Part shown: piece by piece, positions 1 to 6,779 of the stretch
Position numbering within the stretch: the first letter of the stretch is position 1
How the letters are laid out: each line of letters begins with the position of its first letter
Assembly (NCBI GenBank): GCA_024710535.1
Contig: JANJUO010000139.1
Coordinates: 1 to 10,942 of the forward strand
Length of the DNA: 10,942 bases
Source of the DNA: a bacterium
GTDB lineage: Bacteria > Bacteroidota > Ignavibacteria > Kapaibacteriales > UBA2268
Direction: 5' to 3'
The notes under the pieces: generated by a model
What the model was told of the DNA's origin: nothing
Database searches by the model: none
Seen by the model: the letters and a program-made list of their open reading frames with translations, nothing else
Position numbers and translations under genes: made by a program

Positions 1-1428
1 ATTATTTTCTACAAGTTTATTCAAATTGAAATTATTTGGTTCGAACTGAATGTAACCTCTTTGAGAACGGCTCCACTCCAAAAGATTTTCCAATAATGAA
101 TATACATTTTTTGCAGAATCTTTCATCAATTCCAAAAATTCCAGCTTTTCTTCTTCAGTAAAATCTGAATGTGAATTATAAAGCAAGTTTGTGATTTCTC
201 TGAAACTACCCAAAGGATTCTTCAAGTCATGGGCAATAATTGAGAAAAATTTATCTTTTGTTGCATTTAATTCATTGATATTATCGTAAGCAAACTGAAG
301 CTCTTCTTTTTGCTTTTTGATTTTTTCATTTTGCTCAAATAGGATTTGATTTTCTTGCTTTTTGAGTTTGATTTGCTTCCAAAATAGAAATCCTACAAAA
401 ATTACCAGCAAAATAACTACACCAAGCAAGTAATTTATCAAATCTTTTAATTCGTTCTGCTCTTTAAGTAGTTTATATTCACTTTCTTTATAAGTAAGTT
501 TTTGAGCGAGTTCGATAGAACTAATATTTTTTGATAATTTTGTTTCACTTGATTTTTTTTCTAATATTATCAATTTCCTCAAATAGAAATTCACTGAATC
601 AACATAATTGAAAGCTGTATAGATTTCAACTGCTTTTTCGATAGCATTATATAGTTCGTAGCTCGAACTATCATTTTTAATTATCTCAAATGCAAGATTC
701 AAATATTCAATTGCTTTTGATTTGTTGTGGAAATCTTTCTGAAGAAGGGCAATACTATAATAATTTTCGCAAATTTCAGGATAAATATTTTTTTTTATTA
801 AGATTGAGTTCGATTTAGTGTAGTAATAATAAGATGAATCATAATTTCTCTTGTAATGATGTAAATCACCCAAATTATTAAAATTATTTGCTACTGTAAT
901 TTCATCAACCTTATCTGCAACTTCCAAACTTGCAAAGTAATAATAAAATGCACTATCAATATTTCCCATATCTCGTTGCATATCGCCAATTCTATTCAAG
1001 ACTTTTGCTTTTAATTTATCATCAATGTTGTACTTGGGATCGAGAGCCTTCATAAAATACGAATTAGACTTCGAAAAATCTTTCAAATGACGATATACCG
1101 CACCAAATCCACTATATAATCTCGGCATATAATCATAATATTTTGACTCCATCATCAATTGCTCACTTTCAGCATAGAATTCGATACATTTATCATTTAT
1201 GCCATTCTTTGAATAGTAAATTCCAATAAACATACTGGCAATTGCTTCAGTTTTTTTATCTTGGGATTGATCTGCAGTTTTCTTTAGTTCAGAGGCTTTA
1301 ACAAACAAGGAATCTTGATTTTCATTTAGTAATTTGTCGAATTGCTTTACAAGCGAAGCCGGATCATTCGAATACAATGTATTTATTGCCAAGAACAATA
1401 TTATTAAACAAAATAATTTATTTCTCAT
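1..1428 (-). CDS. TPR-containing sensor histidine kinase, partial (C-terminal ATPase missing)
   Basis: This is the first 476 codons of a gene that runs off the left edge; the frame is open without interruption from the ATG at 1426-1428. A signal peptide (about residues 1-20, ending LAINTLYSN) precedes a helical region of about 300 residues with TPR-like repeats (for example 'NNLGDLHHYKRNYDSSYYYY'). One membrane helix follows at about 334-350, then a coiled coil rich in K, E and Q, then a HisKA domain with the H-box 'FFSIIAHDLKNPLGSF'. The predicted phosphorylated residue is His400. The second dimerisation helix has 'LLENLLEWSRSQ' at about 450-460. The N, G1 and G2 boxes that bind ATP would lie beyond the window. 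The layout is a periplasmic TPR sensor with a cytoplasmic kinase, common in Bacteroidota. Its ligand is unknown. It starts 60 bases after the preceding lipoprotein gene with no clear terminator or promoter between them, so it may be the last known member of the sigma-factor operon. A 9-A run occurs within the TPR region, but the frame continues through it. Confidence 0.93.
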   Translation of the reverse strand, partial: MRNKLFCLIILFLAINTLYSNDPASLVKQFDKLLNENQDSLFVKASELKKTADQSQDKKTEAIASMFIGIYYSKNGINDKCIEFYAESEQLMMESKYYDYMPRLYSGFGAVYRHLKDFSKSNSYFMKALDPKYNIDDKLKAKVLNRIGDMQRDMGNIDSAFYYYFASLEVADKVDEITVANNFNNLGDLHHYKRNYDSSYYYYTKSNSILIKKNIYPEICENYYSIALLQKDFHNKSKAIEYLNLAFEIIKNDSSSYELYNAIEKAVEIYTAFNYVDSVNFYLRKLIILEKKSSETKLSKNISSIELAQKLTYKESEYKLLKEQNELKDLINYLLGVVILLVIFVGFLFWKQIKLKKQENQILFEQNEKIKKQKEELQFAYDNINELNATKDKFFSIIAHDLKNPLGSFREITNLLYNSHSDFTEEEKLEFLELMKDSAKNVYSLLENLLEWSRSQRGYIQFEPNNFNLNKLVENN

Positions 1429-1488
1429 AAATTCAAATTTCAAATTAAAAAAGATGTAATTTAATTAATTTTGGGAATGCAAAAAAGA

Positions 1489-2415
1489 TTATTTTATTTT
1501 TTTTGTTAATAATTTTTTTTGGATTGATTTAATTATGTAACCATTATTATGATTACCTGCTTTATTGCTGATTAGTTCTGTGATTTGAGCATTTATCCTT
1601 GTGATTCCAACATTTTTGGTGAATTGAATTTCTTGAAGTGAATTAATCAAAATTTTTTCATTATATAAACTTGAATTGTTTGCCAAATCAATCTTTTCGA
1701 TGATTTCGCTTATATTAGTATTCAATATATTAACTATTGATTTTTTTTCTGCATTTCTGAAATCTGTAACATTGAATTCTTGGAAATTCATTCCTTGAAT
1801 TTTTTTTATTTTTTTAATATAATTATCATTAGAATTGGTTTGAGAATTAAAGATACGAATTGTATCCTCAAAAACGATAGCAGTATCAGCGTAACTTGAA
1901 TTATATTTGGAAATAATATCCCAATGATTTGTGAAATCTTGATAATTAAGAGGATTAATTTGAGATTCATTCAAAATAAGACTCAATCCATATTTTGAAT
2001 TTAATGAAACAAGATTCAAATTTGTTGATATGTATATTGTATTGATTTTAATTTTTGCTTCATCATATACATTGATTCTATAACATAGAATATTATCGAT
2101 TGTGTCAATTTTCCCAATTTGCCAATTCTCATATCTGATGTTAGTCAAAGGATTTCCATTTTCGTCAAATTCGGATACTTCATACAAAAATTCATCTCCT
2201 AATTCTAATTTCAAATATTTATAATCTGATAAATTTGATGTATTTAATGAACTTTCTATTCCAATTGGCTCTTTGCATGAATTAACAAATAAAATTGAAA
2301 TTAATAAAAATAAAGAAAAAACTGCCCTTGAATTTTTCCAAATACAATCGTACTCAAAATGTTTCAAAGGCAGTTTGCTTATTTTTTCAGCAAAATATTT
2401 AATTGTAAGTTTCAT
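1489..2415 (-). CDS. Hypothetical lipoprotein, second lipoprotein of the sigma operon
   Basis: The product has 308 residues and no family that I recognise. A hydrophobic stretch at about 33-46 (VFSLFLLISILFVN) ends in a lipobox V-N-S-C with the predicted lipidated Cys47, so it is likely an envelope lipoprotein. The mature part is rich in N, I, K and S, with predicted beta strands and no visible catalytic motif. The residues just after the cysteine, CKEPIGIE, resemble CDNPLGMD in the preceding gene's product. The gene starts 23 bases after that gene ends, so the two are probably cotranscribed. The about 30-residue charged segment before the hydrophobic stretch is unusually long. No ATG lies between Met1 and the lipobox, but a TTG at codon 17 is an alternative start. 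A terminator-like hairpin lies over codons 14-33 and is described separately. No strong ribosome-binding site is visible. I am confident that it is a gene and a lipoprotein, but not of its function. Confidence 0.82.
   Translation of the reverse strand: MKLTIKYFAEKISKLPLKHFEYDCIWKNSRAVFSLFLLISILFVNSCKEPIGIESSLNTSNLSDYKYLKLELGDEFLYEVSEFDENGNPLTNIRYENWQIGKIDTIDNILCYRINVYDEAKIKINTIYISTNLNLVSLNSKYGLSLILNESQINPLNYQDFTNHWDIISKYNSSYADTAIVFEDTIRIFNSQTNSNDNYIKKIKKIQGMNFQEFNVTDFRNAEKKSIVNILNTNISEIIEKIDLANNSSLYNEKILINSLQEIQFTKNVGITRINAQITELISNKAGNHNNGYIIKSIQKKLLTKKIK
2319..2376 (-). terminator. Terminator-like hairpin / possible attenuator inside the lipoprotein start region
   Basis: In the minus-strand RNA, bases 2376-2363 (AAACTGCCTTTGAA) can pair with 2332-2319 (TTCAAGGGCAGTTT) as 14 consecutive pairs including one G-U, around a loop of 30 bases. 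The stem is followed directly by a U-rich tail (TTTTTTCTTTATTTTT). This is the form of an intrinsic terminator about 60 bases past the stop of the PrcB/META lipoprotein gene. However, it lies inside the next coding frame and its U-tract encodes part of the signal peptide. It could reduce read-through into the second lipoprotein and kinase genes, or act as an attenuator. The long loop lowers confidence. Confidence 0.5.
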
Positions 2416-2438
2416 TTCTACTGAATTTCTACGTATAA

Positions 2439-3764
2439 CTACTTAGATACAATAAATGTCATTACATTCATATTTTTATCATTGCTTACGATTTCCAAAG
2501 TGCTTCTATCGATATAACGATATTTATATGCTCCAACAATAGCAGTAATATATTCTGAACTCATAAAGCAATTAACTTTTGTTTGTCCAATATTTCCAAT
2601 TCCCATATAGCCATTATCTGCTTTATAAATTCCTTTGAATTCGTTGCAACCAGCTTTGCCATAAAAATTCATTGCTGAGAAGAATTCTATTGTATAATTT
2701 TCAGGAATGAATGATGGCTCTTCTTTGATGAATTGAATATCTGCAAATTTAGTAGTTTCGCCATTAGAATTTGTCCATGAATATAATTGCCATTTTGTAT
2801 TCATCAAATCGTTTGTGATAGCGGGATCTGTATTATCATCATTATTATCGCTCTTGATTTTTTCGATTCTTGTTGGTTCAAAAACTACTTTATTATCGTA
2901 TTTTGGAATTGCAACAATATGAACAGGATAGCCAATATCATCAGTGCCGATTTCAGGGATATAAAGCACAGAATATACATAAATCACTCCATTCATCATA
3001 GCAACTTTTTCGACTGCAAGTTTGTTGCTACCGCTTGATTGCATTCCTTCATGAACAACAAGAATCATTTCCTTGTCGAAATTAACAGCCGGAATTTTCA
3101 ATGTGATTGCTCTTCCAGCCGCATCATAACTATTTGTTGGATAAGTTTTTACAAATTTATCAAGTTCATCTTTTGTTCTTAAAACCGTATTAAAAGGTTT
3201 TTCGCTGATCACATCATGTGATCCCTGCACTAATGTATAGAATTTGATTGGGAAATTATCCTGAACATCTGTGTTCTTCTTGATAATTTCTCTTTCAGCA
3301 AATTCCACAGGCAAATCACTTTTCTTAAGTTTAACAACATGAACAGGATAGCCAATATCGGCTGTTCCGGTACTGCTATAAACTTCTTTTGCATAAACAG
3401 TAATTGTTTTGCCGTTTGAATAAATCGATTTCACTTCGATATAATCTGATCCACTTGGATGCATTTTGCTACCTACGATTACAAGCATTTCGGTGTCGAA
3501 ATCAACTCTGTCTGTGATCTTTGTAAATGGCATTGCAGAGATGTGTGGCAGATATTTTGTCTGGAAGTTGATGAATTCATCCATACTTCTAATAGTGAGA
3601 TTATAATCTGCATCAGACACAACAAGTCTGGATTCTTGTAGAATTGATTCAAAATTCAAAGCAGTAGTTACTTTGACTTTTTTATCCATTCCCAATGGAT
3701 TATCGCATCCGCTAATTACAAAAAGTAGCGAAAGTGCTGCGATTGTTAAAACTAATTTTTTCAT
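2439..3764 (-). CDS. Lipoprotein with two PrcB_C-like domains and a C-terminal META (HslJ-like) domain
   Basis: This 441-residue protein has a clear lipoprotein signal peptide (MKKLVLTIAALSLLFVISGC, Cys20). Two related domains follow, at about 50-155 and 185-297. Each has a helix with a 'F...Y' pattern, then '[VN]DFD.EM[LI]' or 'NFDKEMILVV', then 'SGS', and ends in 'DIGYPVHxV'; this agrees with the PrcB C-terminal domain family. Residues about 318-438 form a META domain, with 'NTKWQLYSW' at its start, the signature 'GKAGCNEFKGIY' (about 369-380) and 'IGQTKVNCF'. META domains occur in envelope and stress proteins such as HslJ and in anchored inhibitors. No enzymatic function is claimed. The protein is probably anchored to the inner or outer membrane and faces the periplasm or the outside. 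The gene starts 33 bases after the anti-sigma gene and has a good ribosome-binding site, which supports membership of the same operon. It may be a target or a partner of the sigma/anti-sigma pair. Confidence 0.88.
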   Translation of the reverse strand: MKKLVLTIAALSLLFVISGCDNPLGMDKKVKVTTALNFESILQESRLVVSDADYNLTIRSMDEFINFQTKYLPHISAMPFTKITDRVDFDTEMLVIVGSKMHPSGSDYIEVKSIYSNGKTITVYAKEVYSSTGTADIGYPVHVVKLKKSDLPVEFAEREIIKKNTDVQDNFPIKFYTLVQGSHDVISEKPFNTVLRTKDELDKFVKTYPTNSYDAAGRAITLKIPAVNFDKEMILVVHEGMQSSGSNKLAVEKVAMMNGVIYVYSVLYIPEIGTDDIGYPVHIVAIPKYDNKVVFEPTRIEKIKSDNNDDNTDPAITNDLMNTKWQLYSWTNSNGETTKFADIQFIKEEPSFIPENYTIEFFSAMNFYGKAGCNEFKGIYKADNGYMGIGNIGQTKVNCFMSSEYITAIVGAYKYRYIDRSTLEIVSNDKNMNVMTFIVSK

Positions 3765-3770
3765 AAAAAA

Positions 3771-3775
3771 TCCTT
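3771..3775 (-). promoter_or_regulatory. Ribosome-binding site of the PrcB/META lipoprotein gene
   Basis: AAGGA on the minus strand, six bases before the ATG at 3762-3764. It fixes the start of this gene. Such sites are scarce elsewhere in the window. Confidence 0.7.
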
Positions 3776-3797
3776 ATAAAAATTTGACAAAAAATAT

Positions 3798-4994
3798 TTA
3801 AAAACTATAACTTATTCCGTAATTTATTCCGACTTTATCGGAATTGAATGTCTGTGACTGATAATTATAAAACAAATTACTATATTCCAAACCAATTATA
3901 AATTTCAATTCATCAGTAAATTTGTATTGCAATCCGCCCATAAATCTTCCAATAAATCCAACATTGGCTCCGCCAATTGAAATTTGGGCAATAGGTTTGA
4001 AATAATCCGAAACATTATATCCGTATCTAATCATCATCCCATAGGTAGTAAAATTTGGTTGCTGTTCGTATAAATTAAATTGACCAAGCATATCTACGCC
4101 ATTAAATTTCTGGAAAAATGTTTCCTGCCTTAATTCAAATCCAAGTGATAGACTTTTATCTATATTAATAATTGCACTTATACCCAAATTATTGAAATTA
4201 GCAATTTTCGATGGAGAAATAGTTTCGGTTTCTATATGCCAATTCTGAAATCCCCTTGCTTCAATCTCAAAAAAGGACTTTTTACTTACCTGATTATGAT
4301 AAGCCAAAAATTCATCCAATTCATAAACAGGCAGATTAGAATTTTGCACTTTTTTCAAATCTATTGGATCAATTATTATAGGTTTATCGTTTGATTTGGG
4401 ATTAATTTCAATATATTGAACTTCTGCCAAATCATTTTTTGTCAATGGTTTATCTTCTGCTTTCTTTTCGATGTAAATATACTTGATTTTCTCGCTTGAA
4501 CTCAAGTTTTCAGATGGAGAAATAACTGGTGAACTATTCTGAACATTATTATTATATTCATTTTGTGTTAGAATTTCCGAATTTCCAATATTATTTACAT
4601 TCGATTTTCCCGCAAAAAAATCTTCTCCATAAAAATTCAAAAACAATAAAAACAATGCGGCAGTTGTTAATGTGGCAACTCCAGCACTAATTATTGCCTG
4701 CGAATATTTTGCAAAATTAAATACTGAAACAGCAGTGGCAGAATTTGTTGCAATGTTTGTGGCACTTACAACACCCGCCGTAGGTATGCCAATTGCCGAA
4801 AAAATTGCATTTGTGGAGCCACTATTCACGTCAAACAAAGCACGATTGCTTTTTATTGTCGAATTAAAAGAAAGTAATTGCTTAAACTCGCCACGCAATT
4901 CTTCATTAATGGCAAGCTCGGCAAATAATTCCTGCTCCTGACTGCTATCAAGTACTCCGTCAGCAAGGTCAGACAACAATTCAAATTTATCCAT
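3798..4994 (-). CDS. Anti-sigma factor fused to an outer-membrane beta-barrel-like domain (Dma-like)
   Basis: This 398-residue protein has three parts. Residues 1-60 are an acidic helical cytoplasmic domain (MDKFELLSDLADGVLDSSQEQ start) of the kind that binds ECF sigma factors; it has no HxxxCxxC zinc site. A single hydrophobic helix lies at about 99-121. An Asn/Ser/Glu/Pro-rich linker follows (about 122-239). Residues about 240-398 show alternating hydrophobic and polar strands with many aromatic and glycine residues and end in SYSF, as outer-membrane barrels do; the size suits eight strands. An inner-membrane helix, a periplasm-spanning linker and a barrel in one chain match the dual membrane-spanning anti-sigma (Dma) proteins known from Bacteroides thetaiotaomicron. 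By inference, the barrel senses the outer membrane and the N-terminus holds the sigma factor encoded just upstream, 15 bases away. Alternatively, the C-terminal part could be a soluble beta domain. The start is supported by a ribosome-binding site. Confidence 0.85.
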   Translation of the reverse strand: MDKFELLSDLADGVLDSSQEQELFAELAINEELRGEFKQLLSFNSTIKSNRALFDVNSGSTNAIFSAIGIPTAGVVSATNIATNSATAVSVFNFAKYSQAIISAGVATLTTAALFLLFLNFYGEDFFAGKSNVNNIGNSEILTQNEYNNNVQNSSPVISPSENLSSSEKIKYIYIEKKAEDKPLTKNDLAEVQYIEINPKSNDKPIIIDPIDLKKVQNSNLPVYELDEFLAYHNQVSKKSFFEIEARGFQNWHIETETISPSKIANFNNLGISAIINIDKSLSLGFELRQETFFQKFNGVDMLGQFNLYEQQPNFTTYGMMIRYGYNVSDYFKPIAQISIGGANVGFIGRFMGGLQYKFTDELKFIIGLEYSNLFYNYQSQTFNSDKVGINYGISYSF

Positions 4995-5003
4995 TTCTCA
5001 AAA

Positions 5004-5010
5004 TCCCTTT
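5004..5010 (-). promoter_or_regulatory. Ribosome-binding site of the anti-sigma gene
   Basis: AAAGGGA on the minus strand, nine bases before the ATG at 4992-4994. It touches the stop codon of the sigma gene, so the two genes are likely translated in step and made in fixed ratio. Confidence 0.65.
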
Positions 5011-5570
5011 TATCCGTTTTTAGATAAATCTTTCAAATAAGGACTCAAAACACTTATAATTTTCTGTTTGGCACGCAAAAACCTAACTTTTGCATTTCCC
5101 ACACTTATATCAAGTTTCTCGGAAATATCAGAATAATTCATGCCATCAAATTCACGCAAAATAAATATTTCTCTATAATCATCATCAATCAAATCAAGCG
5201 AAGTAATTATCAATTCAAGTAATTCTTTATTATCATATTGTAAATTAACGTCTTGTGAAATAGTATTTTCTTCAATTTCGACAGTATTTTTCTTCAATCT
5301 TTGATAATTGAAACTCAAATTTTTCGCTATAGTTGTCAAGAATCCCGGTATATTTGCAAATTCAAAATTCTTGTCGATAGATTGATAAAATTTTATGAAT
5401 GTCTCTTGAAAAATATCTTCAGCAACGTCTCGCCGATAAATCAAACATCGACAATAAGCGGCAATCATCGGAGAATACCTCCTGTAAATCTCCCTAAAAA
5501 CATCGTCTTTACAGTTTCCGTTTCTCAAATAATCAGCAAGTTCTTTATCTGTATATTTTTCTAAATTCAT
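5010..5570 (-). CDS. ECF-type RNA polymerase sigma factor
   Basis: The 186-residue length is typical of ECF sigma factors. Sigma region 2 spans about residues 24-93 and contains 'RDVAEDIFQETFIKFY' (47-62), the conserved part that binds core polymerase and the -10 element, followed by 'IPGFLTTIAKNLSFNYQR'. Region 4 spans about 117-172 with 'DDYREIFILREFDGMNYSDI' and the helix-turn-helix 'ISEKLDISVGNAKVRFLRAK', which reads the -35 element. Regions 1.1 and 3 are absent, as expected. The anti-sigma gene follows after 15 bases, the usual arrangement for a sigma factor held inactive at the membrane. This gene is likely the first of an operon that continues into two lipoproteins and perhaps a histidine kinase. 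The start ATG has no visible Shine-Dalgarno sequence. Its target promoters cannot be read from this window with confidence. Confidence 0.96.
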   Translation of the reverse strand: MNLEKYTDKELADYLRNGNCKDDVFREIYRRYSPMIAAYCRCLIYRRDVAEDIFQETFIKFYQSIDKNFEFANIPGFLTTIAKNLSFNYQRLKKNTVEIEENTISQDVNLQYDNKELLELIITSLDLIDDDYREIFILREFDGMNYSDISEKLDISVGNAKVRFLRAKQKIISVLSPYLKDLSKNG

Positions 5571-6006
5571 CTAAAAATTTATTAAACCATCCACACAATT
5601 GTATTAACAACCGAACCCAAAAAAAGTAACAAATATAAAACAAAAATTTAAAATAATTGGATTTTTTTTGGGTATTGGCTTAAATTTGGTTAATAATTTT
5701 TCTAATTATTTGTGAGTAGTTTGGTAGTAGTATTGGTAGATTCTAATGTTACAAATAGGCAATCCATATTGAATTTTCAAGGAAGTTCCAATATATTTTG
5801 CTTGTTGATCATTGAATCAATTTTATCACAAGATTATAAATTGGGAACGAATGACTCCGAATTGTAGAAAAACATCAGATGTTTTCAAAAGCATTGGATG
5901 TTTTTGTTGTGGAGGATGTATTGGGAGTCAATGGAGCTTGCACAATTGTTAGGGCATGCCATAATGCTTCCAAAGGAGAGAAACGTTGATGTTTTTTGTT
6001 GTTACG
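5571..6006. other. Intergenic region upstream of the sigma operon, with an unexplained G+C-richer patch
   Basis: I see no convincing gene here. Bases 5581-5680 hold about 25% G+C, but 5881-5980 hold about 42%. A minus-strand -7-like element TATATTTG (5637-5630) lies about 60 bases before the sigma start, without a matching -33 TTTG. On the plus strand, ATTG-N21-TAAATTTG (5656-5688) is a weak candidate promoter pointing at the patch. An imperfect tandem repeat, TAGTTTGGTAG then TAGTATTGGTAG, lies at 5717-5739. In the patch, AAAACATC (5869-5876) is followed by three copies of GATGTTTT (from 5878, 5897 and 5988), any of which could pair with it. The bidirectional hairpin at 6007-6041 would end a plus-strand transcript. 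Confidence 0.5.
5851..5952 (+). CDS. Doubtful small cysteine-rich ORF (33 residues)
   Basis: An ATG at 5851 opens a 33-codon frame with six cysteines, including a tight cluster 'IGCFCCGGCIG' at about residues 15-25, and ends at TAG 5950-5952. GGGA precedes the start by only four bases, so the ribosome-binding site is poor. Neighbouring frames are also open over much of the same stretch: one of about 36 codons begins with ATG at 5879 and one of 54 codons begins at 5898. Openness is therefore weak evidence. The frame lies in the G+C-richer patch upstream of a terminator usable on this strand. I list it only as a candidate; it may equally be part of a small RNA or a decayed gene. Confidence 0.15.
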   Translation: MTPNCRKTSDVFKSIGCFCCGGCIGSQWSLHNC

Positions 6007-6041
6007 AAAAATGCCTGAGAATTAAATCATCAGGCATTTTT
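6007..6041 (-). terminator. Intrinsic terminator of the fibre operon, usable in both directions
   Basis: AAAAATGCCTGA (6007-6018) and TCAGGCATTTTT (6030-6041) form a perfect 12-base-pair stem around an 11-base loop. It begins 17 bases after the stop of the small secreted protein gene. The run of A's and T's at both ends of the stem gives a U-tract on either strand, so it can also stop a transcript coming from the intergenic patch on the plus strand. Confidence 0.85.
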
Positions 6042-6058
6042 AATAAACCAAAAAAGGT

Positions 6059-6439
6059 TTAATCTTCGCCGATTTCAATAATGTGTTCATTATTGATTGT
6101 GCCATAGTTCACAACGTTTTTGAAAACTACTGTGAAACTCAATTCATCATTAAAAAACGTACCTTTATTTATTAGATTTTCGGTGGTTTGAATAATTGCC
6201 GCTTCAGTTATCAAAATGTAGCCACTTTCGTTGCGAAAATTGCCGCCATCTAAACGAACTTGAGATGCATCACGCATTGTAACATTGCCGCCATTATCAT
6301 TGACAAATTCTATGTCAACCATTTTGACAATCACACCATCGTTGAAATATATATTTGCACCGTGATTATGTATTTTTTGGGAATACATAAATGGTGTGAA
6401 TGCAAAAATTGCAATTAATATAATAAATAATTTTTTCAT
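6059..6439 (-). CDS. Small secreted protein of unknown function, beta-rich
   Basis: This 126-residue protein has a signal peptide (MKKLFIILIAIFAFTPFMYS, cleavage before or after Q21). The mature part has short repeated strand-turn units with Asn and Gly at the turns, for example 'GGNVTM', 'LDGGNF', 'ENLINKGTFFN' and 'NVVNYGTINN'. This resembles a small beta-helix or the N-x-GTIxN repeats of larger Bacteroidota surface proteins. There is no lipobox and no obvious sorting domain at the C-terminus, which ends IIEIGED. Its start codon overlaps the stop of the upstream gene in an ATGA (6436-6439), so the two are translationally coupled. It is the last gene of the fibre operon and is followed by a strong terminator. 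It might be an accessory factor for the fibre protein; nothing in the sequence proves this. Confidence 0.85.
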   Translation of the reverse strand: MKKLFIILIAIFAFTPFMYSQKIHNHGANIYFNDGVIVKMVDIEFVNDNGGNVTMRDASQVRLDGGNFRNESGYILITEAAIIQTTENLINKGTFFNDELSFTVVFKNVVNYGTINNEHIIEIGED

Positions 6440-6774
6440 ATATCTAAACTCATGCTTCTAATTTTTTCATATCTCGAAAATTTTAATTTATTCTCTTCAA
6501 TGTATTTGTAAGGGTCTGGCAAATCAAAGTATATATATCCCAAATAAATATTCAATTTGAAGTAACGCTCATCCGGTACAATTTTTCTATTCCAAACATC
6601 AATAATTTCTTCTTTGGTGAAAACCTTAAATAAGTTCAAAATGTCTGGAACATCAGCCCAAATCAATGTATGCTCGATAAGTAATTTATCACCAATATAT
6701 TCAATATTTTCATTATCATAACTCCAAAATATGCCTTCTTTTTTCAATTTATCATATAATTCATATTTTGTCAT
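6436..6774 (-). CDS. Small cytoplasmic protein, DUF6922-like (antitoxin-like) by appearance
   Basis: I chose the ATG at 6772-6774, giving 112 residues, because it lies five bases after the stop of the fibre gene. An earlier ATG at 6814-6816 would add 14 residues and overlap that gene. The protein has no signal peptide or membrane helix. Its pattern, 'FWSYDNENIEYIGDKLLIEH' followed by 'LIWADVPDILNLFKVFTKEEIIDVW' and 'YFKLNIYLGYIYF', resembles the DUF6922-type proteins that in Bacteroidota often lie beside AbiEii-type nucleotidyltransferase toxins. That assignment is from memory of the pattern and is uncertain. No nucleotidyltransferase gene is present here. Instead the gene sits between two genes for secreted proteins, with overlap or near-overlap on both sides. 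Its role there is unknown. Confidence 0.8.
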   Translation of the reverse strand: MTKYELYDKLKKEGIFWSYDNENIEYIGDKLLIEHTLIWADVPDILNLFKVFTKEEIIDVWNRKIVPDERYFKLNIYLGYIYFDLPDPYKYIEENKLKFSRYEKIRSMSLDI

Positions 6775-6779
6775 AAATA

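Noticed and set aside
4672..4941. A plus-strand frame of 89 codons opposite the anti-sigma gene
   Set aside because: It lies fully opposite a well-supported gene and has no ribosome-binding site. Its composition is that of a reverse-strand shadow.
5630..5637. TATATTTG as the promoter of the sigma operon
   Set aside because: The -7 element fits but no TTTG is found 19-21 bases upstream, so it is noted only within the intergenic entry. The operon may instead use its own ECF sigma factor.
5898..6062. A plus-strand frame of 54 codons beginning MFLLWRMYWE
   Set aside because: It runs straight through the terminator hairpin into the end of the next gene, has no suitable ribosome-binding site and shows no coherent domain.
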